Shown here piece after piece: positions 53,750 to 62,031 of a DNA stretch of 64,000 nt. How positions within the stretch are numbered: position 1 is the first letter of the stretch; the number at the start of each line of letters is the position of its first letter. The notes below the pieces were generated by a model. That model made no database searches. It was not told the origin of the DNA and saw only the letters and a list, made by a program, of their open reading frames with translations. The DNA is from Ignavibacterium sp. (GTDB lineage Bacteria; Bacteroidota; Ignavibacteria; Ignavibacteriales; Ignavibacteriaceae), in the NCBI GenBank assembly GCA_032027145.1, contig JAVSMP010000001.1, positions 1,392,903-1,456,902 on the forward strand. Reading direction: 5' to 3'. A program made the position numbers and the translations under genes.

Positions 53750-55239
53750 AAAAACTTCTATTCTTATCTCTTCTGCTTGTTAGCTGCCATAACTTTTCTC
53801 AGGAAGTTTTAACTCCACTCCAAAAGTCAGAATATAAAAAGCTCACTACTCACACAGAACTTGCTGAATTTATAAAAGAAGCCGATGATAGATCAGAATT
53901 GATTAAAGCTGAAGTTCTGACAAAGTCACCCGAAGGCAGAGAGCTTTATGTAGTTTGTTTTTCTAAAGATGAGTTCGGTAAGGATAAATCAAAAATCAAA
54001 GTTTTAATATTTGCACAACAGCATGGCGATGAGCAATCTGGTAAAGAAGGCTCTTTGTTATTGATAAATGAACTGCTCAAAGCTGAAAACCATTACTTGT
54101 TTGACAGAATAGATTTTGCATTAGTCCCGCAAATGAATCCTGATGGTTCTGAAAAGGATAAAAGACGAAACGGAAATGAGATGGATCTTAACAGGAATCA
54201 TTTGATTCTTACTGAGCCGGAAGTTATTGGACTGCATAGACTGTTTAACAAATATTTATTTGAAGTAACAATGGATGTTCACGAATATTGGCCGTTTGGT
54301 AAATCATCCAGAAAGTTTGGTTATCGCGAAAACTATGATGAAACAATCGGTGCAATGACCAACATTAATATTTCTGAAAAACTGAGAAAGCTTTCATACG
54401 AAAAATATCTGCCGTTTGTATTTAATTTTATCTCCCAAAATGGCTATTCTGCATTTCATTATTTACCAGGCGGTTCCTCAGGAAGTGAGTATCTGCGTTA
54501 CAGTACGTTTGATATAAACGATGGCAGGCAGAGTTTTGGAATCCAGAATACATTTTCGTTAATTCAGGAAGGATTGAACGGCGAGAATAGCAGTACTGAT
54601 AATATTGAACATCGTGCAAAAGGACAAATGACAGGAATGATTGGACTGCTTAAGTTCAGTTATGATAATAAAGATGAAATAAAGAAACTTGTTGCTGCTG
54701 AAAGAGAAAAACTTGAAGAGAATAAAATTGATAGACCTGTTGCGATCCAGCTCAATCATTTTTCCGATGGAACTGAACTTAAATTAGATCTTGTTTCTTA
54801 CAGCACTGGGAATGATACAGTTATTACTGTTAAAGATTTCAGATCAGTTGTTAGATCGCTTTATGATGTTGAAAGACCAAAAGGATATTTGATTCCGAAA
54901 AGTTTAAAAGAAATAATAGATTGGGCTGACAGACATGAATTGAAATATCTCGGTTACAACAAATCTGTAGAAGATAAAATTGAACAATACTTTATTACCG
55001 GTATTGACTCAATTGATTTTGAAGGTGATATGGTCGTTAATCCCGGAGTGATGAATACTGATATTACAAATCAGATTAATCCAACCGACTATATTTTTAT
55101 TCCCGTCAATCAATTGCGAAATAACATGATCGTTATTGCTCTTGAACCAAAATCACAGCTTGGTTTGGCAGCTTATAAGCAATTTGAAGATCTGTTAAAA
55201 AGTGGTGCAAATTATCCAATTCTAAGAGTAGTGGATTAA
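53746..55239 (+). CDS. M14-family zinc carboxypeptidase, lipoprotein
   Basis: The 497-residue protein has a lipobox-like LLVSC (C14) and M14 landmarks: AQQHGDEQSGKEG (zinc ligands H93 and E96), NPDG with MDLNRNHL (substrate Arg/Asn region) and DVHEY (third zinc ligand H179). A C-terminal domain (about 320-497) is beta-rich. It overlaps the T9SS cyanophycinase gene by four bases. Removal of C-terminal residues from peptides made by the upstream enzymes fits the operon. Confidence 0.87.
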   Translation: MKKLLFLSLLLVSCHNFSQEVLTPLQKSEYKKLTTHTELAEFIKEADDRSELIKAEVLTKSPEGRELYVVCFSKDEFGKDKSKIKVLIFAQQHGDEQSGKEGSLLLINELLKAENHYLFDRIDFALVPQMNPDGSEKDKRRNGNEMDLNRNHLILTEPEVIGLHRLFNKYLFEVTMDVHEYWPFGKSSRKFGYRENYDETIGAMTNINISEKLRKLSYEKYLPFVFNFISQNGYSAFHYLPGGSSGSEYLRYSTFDINDGRQSFGIQNTFSLIQEGLNGENSSTDNIEHRAKGQMTGMIGLLKFSYDNKDEIKKLVAAEREKLEENKIDRPVAIQLNHFSDGTELKLDLVSYSTGNDTVITVKDFRSVVRSLYDVERPKGYLIPKSLKEIIDWADRHELKYLGYNKSVEDKIEQYFITGIDSIDFEGDMVVNPGVMNTDITNQINPTDYIFIPVNQLRNNMIVIALEPKSQLGLAAYKQFEDLLKSGANYPILRVVD

Positions 55240-55252
55240 AAAAATGTATATT

Positions 55253-55283
55253 ATTGCGAGTGATTTATAAAGCGAAACAATCT
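55253..55283 (+). repeat. Degenerate copy of a dispersed repeat
   Basis: ATTGCGAG near 55253 and GCGAAACAATCT ending near 55283 match the start of the element at 61957-62030 (ATTGCGAG, then GAAGCAATCT). It has only the left part and lies in the 214-base gap after the M14 gene, which otherwise holds nothing I recognise. Confidence 0.4.
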
Positions 55284-55453
55284 GAGAAACTAAGAAAGTA
55301 ATTGTTGAGTGTTTAAGTAATCTATAGTTTTTGAATGAGAATTATTTGTACATACTCGATTAAATATATCAATCGTTTCAGCGGGCTATAATATTTTTTT
55401 TTCTTAATATTTAACGGAGCTGTTTTGTAAAAAAAATTATTAGGAGAAGAAAA

Positions 55454-56593
55454 ATGAATGTAATTGTTTTAGGCTCGGGTTTAATTGGTTGTCCGATGGC
55501 GATAGATCTTGCAAATGAAAAATCATTCAACGTTACTGTTGCAGATATAAGTCAGAAGAATCTGGATAAAATTCCCAGGCATCTTCCAATAAAAAAAATC
55601 CGCAAGGATTTTTCAGATCCCAAAAATCTAAAGTCATTAATAAAAAATAATGACATTGTATTAAGTGCAGCTCCGGGCTTCATTGGCTTCAGATTGCTCA
55701 AAGAAATTATTAAAGCTAAAAAAAATGTTGTAGATATTGCTTTCTTTCCGGAAGATCCGTTTACTCTTGATAAGCTTGCAAAACAAAATGATGTAACAGC
55801 AATTGTAGATTGCGGGGTTGCACCGGGCATGAGCAATCTTCTTTCGGGTTATGTCAATTCAATTTTAGATGTTACAGAAACTATTCTGATTTATGTCGGC
55901 GGCTTGCCTGTTGTGCGCGAATATCCTTATGAATATAAAGCAGGATTTTCACCAATCGATGTTATCGAAGAATATACTCGACCAGCCAGATATGTTGAAA
56001 ACGGTAAGCTTGTTGTTCGTCCAGCACTTTCTGATGCAGAGCTGATTTATTTTGATGAAGTCGGAACACTTGAAGCTTTTAACAGTGACGGTTTGCGTAC
56101 ATTGGCTCAAACATTAAATGCTCCCAATATGAAAGAAAAAACCCTTCGCTATCCGGGGCATATTGATAAAATTAAAGTTCTTCGTGAAAGTGGTTTTTTT
56201 AATCAGCAGGAAATTGAAGTTAAAGGAGTAAAAATTAAACCTGTTGATTTCACATCAAAACTTTTATTTCCACTTTGGGAATTAAAAGCAGGTGATGAGG
56301 AATTTACAGTGATGCGAATTGTTATAGAAGGAGAAAAGGAAACGAAAAAAATCCGCTATATTTATAATCTGCTGGATAGACACGATAAGAAAACAAATGT
56401 TCACTCAATGGCGAGAACAACAGGTTACACAGCAACAAGCATCGTAAGGATGTTGGCAAAAGGTCTGTTTGATCAAAAAGGAATTTGTCCGCCAGAATAT
56501 ATCGGACAAAATCACGGTTGTGTTGATTTTATATTGAAAGAATTGAAAAATCGTGGAGTAATCTATAATCAAATAATAGAAAATATTGGTTAA
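55454..56593 (+). CDS. Saccharopine dehydrogenase-like oxidoreductase (lysine 6-dehydrogenase type)
   Basis: The 379-residue protein opens with a Rossmann motif MNVIVLGSGLIGCPMAIDLA and has the saccharopine-dehydrogenase NAD(P) and C-terminal domains. The signatures VDCGVAPGMSNLLSGY and YVGGLPVVREYPYEYKAGF resemble lysine 6-dehydrogenases and carboxynorspermidine-type enzymes. It probably oxidises an amino acid or amine in the cytoplasm. AGGAGA precedes the ATG. It starts a new sub-operon, with the D-cysteine desulfhydrase-like gene five bases downstream. Confidence 0.82.
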   Translation: MNVIVLGSGLIGCPMAIDLANEKSFNVTVADISQKNLDKIPRHLPIKKIRKDFSDPKNLKSLIKNNDIVLSAAPGFIGFRLLKEIIKAKKNVVDIAFFPEDPFTLDKLAKQNDVTAIVDCGVAPGMSNLLSGYVNSILDVTETILIYVGGLPVVREYPYEYKAGFSPIDVIEEYTRPARYVENGKLVVRPALSDAELIYFDEVGTLEAFNSDGLRTLAQTLNAPNMKEKTLRYPGHIDKIKVLRESGFFNQQEIEVKGVKIKPVDFTSKLLFPLWELKAGDEEFTVMRIVIEGEKETKKIRYIYNLLDRHDKKTNVHSMARTTGYTATSIVRMLAKGLFDQKGICPPEYIGQNHGCVDFILKELKNRGVIYNQIIENIG

Positions 56594-56598
56594 TAAAA

Positions 56599-57609
56599 TT
56601 GAATCATTCACTTAATAAAACTCCAATAATAAAACTTGCTAATTATCCAACTCCTTTAGATGAAGCCAAACGATTAGCAGTTAAAATTGGTTTATCAAAA
56701 CTTTTTATTAAACGGGATGATTTAACAGGGCTTGCCGGCGGAGGAAATAAAGCTAGAAAACTCGAATATGATTTTGCAGAAATTGTTAACGGCGGTTATG
56801 ATGTTGTTCTGACAGCAGGAGGAATTCAATCCAATCACGCAAGAATGACCGCGGCGGCTGCACGTAAACTTGGACTTGATGTTAAACTTATACTTGGCGG
56901 AGCAGATTTTGAAATTGCAAAAGGAAACTTCCTTCTTGATGTTTTATGCAATGCGGAAATTAGATATTTAGTTGATGATGATGCAAATACAAGTCTGGAA
57001 AGTGAAATGAAAAGATGGTCTGATGAGCTTTTAATTGCTGGCAGAAAACCTTTTGTAATTCCAATTGGCGGCAGTACCGGACTTGGCGCTCTTGGTTATG
57101 TTAAAGCTATGGAAGAACTATCTTATCAATGTAAATATAGTAATGTGCAGATTATTTTAGGAGTTGGCTCTTGTGGAACTTTTGCCGGGACGATTTTAGG
57201 TACAAAGATTTTTCTTCCTGAAGCAAGAGTTATTGGTGTTAGTGTTTCAAGAACTTCTGAAGCAATCAAAAAAAGAACTGCAGAACTATTACAAGAAAGT
57301 GCTGAGTTGATAAATTTTAATTTAGATGATCAAATTTCAATTGAATGTTATGACGAATTTCATGGCGAATATGGAATTATTACTGAAACAGGAAGACAAG
57401 CAATTAATGATGCTGCTAATCTTGAAGGAATTTTACTTGATCCGATTTATACAGGTAAAGTGATGGCAGCATTGATTGATCTGACGAAAAAAAATATTAT
57501 TGATAAAAATATTCCTGTAGTATTTATACATACAGGCGGAATGCCGATTATTTTTTCCTTTGAAAATGATTTAAGTAATACAATAAATTGTAAAAAGATT
57601 TATAAATAA
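56599..57609 (+). CDS. D-cysteine desulfhydrase / ACC-deaminase family PLP enzyme
   Basis: The 336-residue fold-type II PLP enzyme shows IKRDDLTGLAGGGNKARKLE with the Schiff-base Lys, the phosphate/substrate loop AGGIQSNHARMTAAAA, and GVGSCGTFAG. These fit D-cysteine desulfhydrase or ACC deaminase-like enzymes, which act on D-amino acids or related small substrates. The start is TTG at 56599, since no ATG lies nearby and the family begins about here. It is tightly linked to the saccharopine dehydrogenase-like gene. Confidence 0.87.
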   Translation: MNHSLNKTPIIKLANYPTPLDEAKRLAVKIGLSKLFIKRDDLTGLAGGGNKARKLEYDFAEIVNGGYDVVLTAGGIQSNHARMTAAAARKLGLDVKLILGGADFEIAKGNFLLDVLCNAEIRYLVDDDANTSLESEMKRWSDELLIAGRKPFVIPIGGSTGLGALGYVKAMEELSYQCKYSNVQIILGVGSCGTFAGTILGTKIFLPEARVIGVSVSRTSEAIKKRTAELLQESAELINFNLDDQISIECYDEFHGEYGIITETGRQAINDAANLEGILLDPIYTGKVMAALIDLTKKNIIDKNIPVVFIHTGGMPIIFSFENDLSNTINCKKIYK

Positions 57610-57644
57610 GAGTTTAGAATATTTTGTAATCTTTGTTTAATTAC

Positions 57645-57696
57645 CACGACTCTTAAGTCGTGTGCTCTATAAAACTAATTGCTTGGCTCTAGCCAA
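57645..57696. repeat. Two short intergenic palindromes (REP-like)
   Basis: CACGACT-CTTA-AGTCGTG (57645-57662) and TTGGCT-CT-AGCCAA (57683-57696) lie close together in the gap between genes, with another TTTGGCTG half nearby. They resemble short extragenic palindromes. No transposase gene is near. Confidence 0.45.
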
Positions 57697-57795
57697 AATT
57701 GTTCTAGTTATTTGGCTGTGAAGCTATTATACTTTTTTCTTTTACCGCTACCTAAAGGTCCTGGCTATTAATAGAAAATAAAAGAATATTTAAAA

Positions 57796-59304
57796 ATGAC
57801 AAAACAGACCTCTTTAATTATTTTATTTTTCGTTATTACTTTATCATTTTCATTTTCACAAGATGTAAAAGACATAGACAAAGAAAAAGTAAAATCACTG
57901 ATCATTCAATTCAACGATAAAGATCCCTGGATCAATGGAGTGGCGATCAATGAGCTTGTAAAAATTGGTGAGCCGGCTGTTGATGATTTAATATTGGCTT
58001 TGCAGGATAGTAATGAAAATGTTCGTTGGTGTTCTTCAATAGTATTAGAGAAAATTGCACCCAACGGGAAACAATCAATTCCGTTTCTCATTGAAGCATT
58101 GAAAGATCAAAATCCGAATATTCGCTGGTGCTCTGCTTTAACTTTATCAAAATATAAGTCTGATGCTTTATATTCAATTTCATCACTACAAAAACTTTTG
58201 TTTGATGAGGATTATGATGTAAGATGGGCAGCATATATCGCGCTTTCCAAAATTAATAAGAACTCACTAAACATAATTCCGGATTATTCAGACAAAATAA
58301 ATATTATCGAAAGATTAACTCCAGAATTAATGAGCAAATTAAATGTTCCAGGAGTGTCAATCTGTATAATTCAAAAAAACAAAATTGCTTATTCAAAATC
58401 GTTTGGTGTAGCTGATGTAAATACCGGAAAGCAGGTTGATGAAAATACAATGTTTGAAGCCTGCTCAATGAGTAAACCGGTTTTTGCATTGTTGATTTTA
58501 TATTTGGTTGAAAAGAGTATTATTGATTTGGATAGACCACTATTCAATTATCTTCCGGAATTATTTGTTAGTGATGACGATGATTATTCAAATCAAATTA
58601 CAGCCAGAATGATTTTAGCACATACAAGCGGTATGCCTAACTGGAGAAAAGGGGATGAAGAGCGAACTCCGCCGGTCCCTTTGTATTTTAAACCGGGAAC
58701 AAGATTTAATTATTCAGGTGAAGGGATTTATTATTTACAGCGCGTATTGGAAAAAATTACAAATCAATCTTTAGAAAATTATGCTAAAGAAAATCTATTT
58801 GATAAGATAGGATTAAACTCAACAAGTTTTGTGTGGAAAGAAAAATATGATAAGCAAATAGCAACAGGGCACAATGCTGAAGGTAAGTGCAATGAAAGGA
58901 AAAGATATCTTCACAGTAATGCTGCTTATACACTTTACACCACATCTGCTGAATACTCAAAGATTATTTTAGAAATATTAAAAACAAATGGTGGTACCGC
59001 AGAATATTTTTTAACTAAAAACTTTATTGATGAAATGTTAACACATCAAGTTCGTGTTGATACTCGTGAAGTTATTGATAGACCTGGTAGAAATTTTGGA
59101 TTATTTGCATATCGCGGTTTGGGTTGGGCAATTGATTCAACAATAACCGGTGACGTGATTTATCATAGCGGAGCTAATCAGACCGGATTCAGATGCTACT
59201 CTCAGTTCAGTCCAAAAGATGGAAGCGGAATTGTAATTATGACTAACAGTGAAAATGGAAATGAACTATGGCAAAGAGTAATAAAAGAAATTGGTGACTT
59301 GTAA
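57796..59304 (+). CDS. HEAT-repeat / class C beta-lactamase-type serine hydrolase fusion
   Basis: The 502-residue exported protein has a signal peptide (SFSFSQ), then three HEAT-like repeats (about 40-155) with NVRWCSSIVLEKI, NIRWCSALTLSKY and DVRWAAYIALSKI. A serine-hydrolase domain follows: SMSK (S224, K227), YSGEG (Y306, with Gly in place of the usual Asn) and HSGANQTGF. The fold is that of class C beta-lactamases, D-aminopeptidases and esterases. It lies alone between the PLP enzyme and the enolase gene. Substrate is unknown; D-peptides or N-acyl products would fit the locus. Confidence 0.85.
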   Translation: MTKQTSLIILFFVITLSFSFSQDVKDIDKEKVKSLIIQFNDKDPWINGVAINELVKIGEPAVDDLILALQDSNENVRWCSSIVLEKIAPNGKQSIPFLIEALKDQNPNIRWCSALTLSKYKSDALYSISSLQKLLFDEDYDVRWAAYIALSKINKNSLNIIPDYSDKINIIERLTPELMSKLNVPGVSICIIQKNKIAYSKSFGVADVNTGKQVDENTMFEACSMSKPVFALLILYLVEKSIIDLDRPLFNYLPELFVSDDDDYSNQITARMILAHTSGMPNWRKGDEERTPPVPLYFKPGTRFNYSGEGIYYLQRVLEKITNQSLENYAKENLFDKIGLNSTSFVWKEKYDKQIATGHNAEGKCNERKRYLHSNAAYTLYTTSAEYSKIILEILKTNGGTAEYFLTKNFIDEMLTHQVRVDTREVIDRPGRNFGLFAYRGLGWAIDSTITGDVIYHSGANQTGFRCYSQFSPKDGSGIVIMTNSENGNELWQRVIKEIGDL

Positions 59305-59413
59305 AAAAATATTAAATGAATAAAAAGACTGCTTAACAAATTGTAAATGATTATATCTGTTCTGATCTGTTCAATCAGTTTAATCTGTGTGCTATTTAAT
59401 TGAAAGATAAAAA

Positions 59414-60523
59414 ATGAAAATTGAAAAAATAGAACTGCATCATATAAAAATGGAACTCGTTTCACCTTTCACAACATCAATGGGAACTGAGTACGATGAA
59501 GAACATATTATTGTTCGTGTTGATGGAGAAGGATTAACTGGTTGGGGAGAAAGTGTTGCCGAAGGAACTCCATTTTACTCTTATGAAACGGTTACAACAG
59601 CGTGGCATATTCTTCAGGACTTTTTAATCCCATCTATTCTTGGTAAAAATATTTCTGGTATAGATGAAGCAATTAAATCTTATGAAAAAGTACGCGGACA
59701 CAGAATGGCGAAAGCAGGACTTGAAGCAGCTTTGTGGGATTTGTTCGCTAAATCAAAAAACATTTCCCTTTCAAAAATGTTGGGTGGAGTTAGAGATAAA
59801 GTTGATGTTGGTGTAAGCATCGGAATTCAATCTTCAGTTCCTGATCTTATAAAAAAGATTGATGGTTATCTTGCTGAAGGTTATAAAAGAATTAAAATAA
59901 AAATCGCTCCAGGAAATGATATTCAATATGTAAAAGCTGTAAGAAAGGAATTCCCGGATATTTTATTTCAGATTGATGCAAACTCTGCTTACGAATTGAA
60001 AGATATAGATCTGTTTAAAAAAATGGATGATTACAATTTGCTATTGATCGAACAGCCGCTTGGATATGAAGATATTTATGATCATTCAAAACTTCAGAAA
60101 GATCTTAAAACTCCAATTTGTTTGGATGAAAGCATCCATTCGCTTGATGATACACGCGCAGCAATCGAACTTGACAGCTGCAGAGTAATAAATATAAAAC
60201 CAGGTCGTGTTGGAGGATTTACTGAATCAAAACTTATACACGATTATTGTGCGGATAAAAATATTCCTGTTTGGTGTGGAGGAATGTTAGAAAGTGGAAT
60301 TGGGCGAGCAGGAAATGTTGCTCTTGCTTCATTGCCTAACTTTACTTTGCCGGGAGATATTTCTGCAAGTAAACGTTATTACAAAGAAGATATTGTTGAA
60401 CCGGAATTTCTTGTTAATAAAGATGGAACAATGGATGTTTCAACCAAACCTGGAATCGGTGTTGAAGTTAATATGGAAATACTGGAAAAGGTAACGGTTA
60501 AGAAAAAAGAAAATATATATTAG
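59414..60523 (+). CDS. N-acylamino-acid racemase / o-succinylbenzoate synthase-type enolase
   Basis: The 369-residue protein is a muconate-lactonizing-type enolase superfamily member. The catalytic lysines are in IKIKIAP (K161, K163), the metal ligands are D188 (FQIDANSAYE), E213 (LLIEQPL) and D238 (ICLDES), and K262 is in NIKPGRVGGF. The block WCGGMLESGIGRAGNVALAS with TLPGDISASKRYYKEDI is that of the NSAR/OSBS group. A racemase of acyl-amino acids fits the nearby C45 hydrolase and D-amino-acid enzyme better than menaquinone synthesis, for which no other gene is present. Its 3' end is duplicated at 61329-61465. Confidence 0.9.
   Translation: MKIEKIELHHIKMELVSPFTTSMGTEYDEEHIIVRVDGEGLTGWGESVAEGTPFYSYETVTTAWHILQDFLIPSILGKNISGIDEAIKSYEKVRGHRMAKAGLEAALWDLFAKSKNISLSKMLGGVRDKVDVGVSIGIQSSVPDLIKKIDGYLAEGYKRIKIKIAPGNDIQYVKAVRKEFPDILFQIDANSAYELKDIDLFKKMDDYNLLLIEQPLGYEDIYDHSKLQKDLKTPICLDESIHSLDDTRAAIELDSCRVINIKPGRVGGFTESKLIHDYCADKNIPVWCGGMLESGIGRAGNVALASLPNFTLPGDISASKRYYKEDIVEPEFLVNKDGTMDVSTKPGIGVEVNMEILEKVTVKKKENIY
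60382..60523 (+). repeat. Direct repeat, first copy: 3' end of the enolase gene
   Basis: The last ~45 codons of the enolase gene recur at 61330-61465, with about six differences over the first 125 aligned bases. The two copies bracket the HepT/MntA module. Confidence 0.85.
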
Positions 60524-60528
60524 CAGAA

Positions 60529-60870
60529 TTATTCGTTTATATGAAGTATTATTTTTTCAATCTTTAATTTAACATCAGGAATATCACGAATAGCAGTATC
60601 CCAGATAATATCAAGATCTAATTCATCATACATATGTATTAAGATATTTCTAATAGCCTTCATTTTCTTCCATGGCAATTCAGGATAATTATTTTTTAAG
60701 TCTTCGGAGATTCTGTTAGAAGCTTCACCTATAATCTCAATTTTTCTAATTACTGCTTCCTGGAGTATCTCATCAGAATAAAAACTGTCCTTTGTTTTAT
60801 TGTTAATAAATTTTGCAATGCTATTACAAGCGTTCAGAATATCAATTAAAGATGATTTATCACGAGGTAT
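60529..60870 (-). CDS. hepT: HepT-like HEPN toxin, apparent ATA start codon
   Basis: This frame has no ATG, GTG or TTG at its start. It reads IPRDKSSLIDILNACNSIAK with ATA at 60870-60868, preceded by AAGG at a six-base spacing, where ATG would give the usual HepT start. The 113-residue product has the HepT RNase motif RNILIHMY (R74-x4-H79-x-Y81) and the conserved EAVIRKIEIIGEASNRISED. It overlaps the mntA end by 11 bases, as in HepT-MntA operons. Either ATA initiates poorly or the toxin has lost its start codon. Confidence 0.78.
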   Translation of the reverse strand: MPRDKSSLIDILNACNSIAKFINNKTKDSFYSDEILQEAVIRKIEIIGEASNRISEDLKNNYPELPWKKMKAIRNILIHMYDELDLDIIWDTAIRDIPDVKLKIEKIILHINE

Positions 60871-61174
60871 AGATAACCTTATGATTATTTAAAATCATAT
60901 TCTTTCTAATATCATTTTTACTTCTTTTGATAGCATTTTTAGAAACAATGTCAACTTCTCTTCCAAATAGTTTTTTAAACTCTTCCTGTATATCAATAAT
61001 ATCAAAAAGACTGATTCCAGATTCAGGAATAAACTCAACTAATAAATCTATATCACTTTTATCGTTAAAATCATCTCGTAAAGCAGAACCGAATAGAGCC
61101 AGTTCGTGAATCAAAAAGCGTTTACAGATTTCCCTAAGTTTGTCTTCAGGTATGCTGATGTTGTTTACCGTCAT
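60860..61174 (-). CDS. mntA: MntA-like minimal nucleotidyltransferase antitoxin
   Basis: The 104-residue protein has the MNT signature FGSALRDDFNDKSDIDLLV, the GS-x10-D-x-D metal and nucleotide site (G29, S30, D41, D43), near the N-terminus. In HEPN/MNT pairs the MNT protein modifies the toxin with AMP and silences it. The order here is antitoxin then toxin, with an 11-base overlap. No ribosome site is evident. The module lies in an island between two enolase 3' ends. Confidence 0.87.
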   Translation of the reverse strand: MTVNNISIPEDKLREICKRFLIHELALFGSALRDDFNDKSDIDLLVEFIPESGISLFDIIDIQEEFKKLFGREVDIVSKNAIKRSKNDIRKNMILNNHKVIYTS

Positions 61175-61328
61175 AATAAATTTTTTTGGTTTACTAAAAC
61201 TTATAAAATGTTTTCATATTACTCTTAACCAAAATATAGTAAAAATATATGTAAAGATGTTGTCTTAGTAATAATTTGCATACAAAAAAATATTTTACTT
61301 GAAGGTATTTCATAAAGTAAACAGTGCT

Positions 61329-61465
61329 GCAAACAAGATATTATTGAACCGGAATTTGTTGTTAATAAAGATGGAACAATGGATGTTTCAACCAAACCTG
61401 GAATCGGTGTTGAAGTTAATATGGAAATGCTGGATAAGGTAACGGTTAGGAAAAAGGGATATTAA
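61329..61465 (+). pseudogene. Duplicated 3' fragment of the enolase gene
   Basis: This stretch encodes EPEFVVNKDGTMDVSTKPGI, GVEVNMEMLDKVTVRKKGY and a stop, matching residues ~326 to the end of the enolase at 59414-60523. It has no start of its own. It is either the original end of the host gene, cut off when the toxin-antitoxin module and a new 3' end arrived, or a duplication by-product. Its last bases overlap the end of the Rrf2 gene. Confidence 0.88.
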
Positions 61466-61941
61466 TCTTTATTAATATTGTGTTCTAATTCTTCGGTCAA
61501 ATTATTTACAAACAATTCAACTTGCTGTTCATTACCAAGCAAATCCTGTAGAGTAATTTTGCTAAGCAGGTTATCAAGAGTTGACTGGACTGTTTTCCAT
61601 AAAGAGCGGATTGAACAATCAATTGAATGAGTGCAGATATTTTCTACTCCTGCGTGAAGATCACAAAAAGAAGATTCATATAATTTTCCACCAAGTGCAG
61701 TTAATACATCTCCAACAAGAATATCGTTTGGAGTGCGTGAAAGTTTGTATCCGCCTGTTTGTCCGCGTGAGCTTTCGACAAATCCTGCAAGCCTGAGCAG
61801 GCGCAAAATTTTTCCCACGTTTGCTTCAGATAGTTTTTCCTGTTCACTCAGTTCGGGAATAGTCATTCCTTTTTCAGAATCACTTTTCCCGATCCTAAGT
61901 AAAAGTCTTAAACCATATTCTTCTTGTGAACTAAATTTCAT
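61462..61941 (-). CDS. Rrf2/IscR-type iron-sulfur transcriptional regulator
   Basis: The 159-residue protein begins MKFSSQEEYGLRLLLRIG with a winged helix (about 1-75, including LSEANVGKILRLLRLAGFVE). It has three cysteines in FCDLHAGVENICTHSIDC (C93, C103, C109), the arrangement that holds a 2Fe-2S cluster in IscR and related Rrf2 proteins. Downstream of sufS-sufU-sufT and bacilliredoxin genes, it is the likely sensor of cluster status for this operon. A repeat element lies between it and the bacilliredoxin gene. Confidence 0.9.
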   Translation of the reverse strand: MKFSSQEEYGLRLLLRIGKSDSEKGMTIPELSEQEKLSEANVGKILRLLRLAGFVESSRGQTGGYKLSRTPNDILVGDVLTALGGKLYESSFCDLHAGVENICTHSIDCSIRSLWKTVQSTLDNLLSKITLQDLLGNEQQVELFVNNLTEELEHNINKD

Positions 61942-61956
61942 TTTCTACTCTTATTA

Positions 61957-62030
61957 TCATTGCGAGGACGAAGAGATGAAGCAATCTATCAAACGGATTC
62001 CTTCGCCCGATTAATCTGTACTCGGAATGA
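61957..62030. repeat. Dispersed MITE-like repeat
   Basis: TCATTGCGAG at 61957 and CTCGGAATGA at 62021-62030 are inverted ends with one mismatch; the interior reads GATGAAGCAATCT and GGATTCCTTCGCC. The layout is that of short non-coding repeats found in many bacteria. It lies between the stop of the bacilliredoxin gene and the Rrf2 ATG, so it could act on the end of the upstream transcript or on Rrf2 expression. Confidence 0.6.
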
Positions 62031-62031
62031 C

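Noticed and set aside
57645-57662. Rho-independent terminator after the PLP enzyme gene
   Set aside because: The 7-base hairpin is not followed by a T-run on either strand; it fits an extragenic palindrome better.
59414-60523. Naming the enolase menC of menaquinone synthesis
   Set aside because: The fold group is right, but no other men gene is in the window and the neighbours act on peptides or amino acids. Racemase and OSBS activities cannot be told apart by eye.
61329-61465. A separate small gene at the enolase-like fragment
   Set aside because: It has no start codon of its own and is a near copy of the preceding gene's 3' end.
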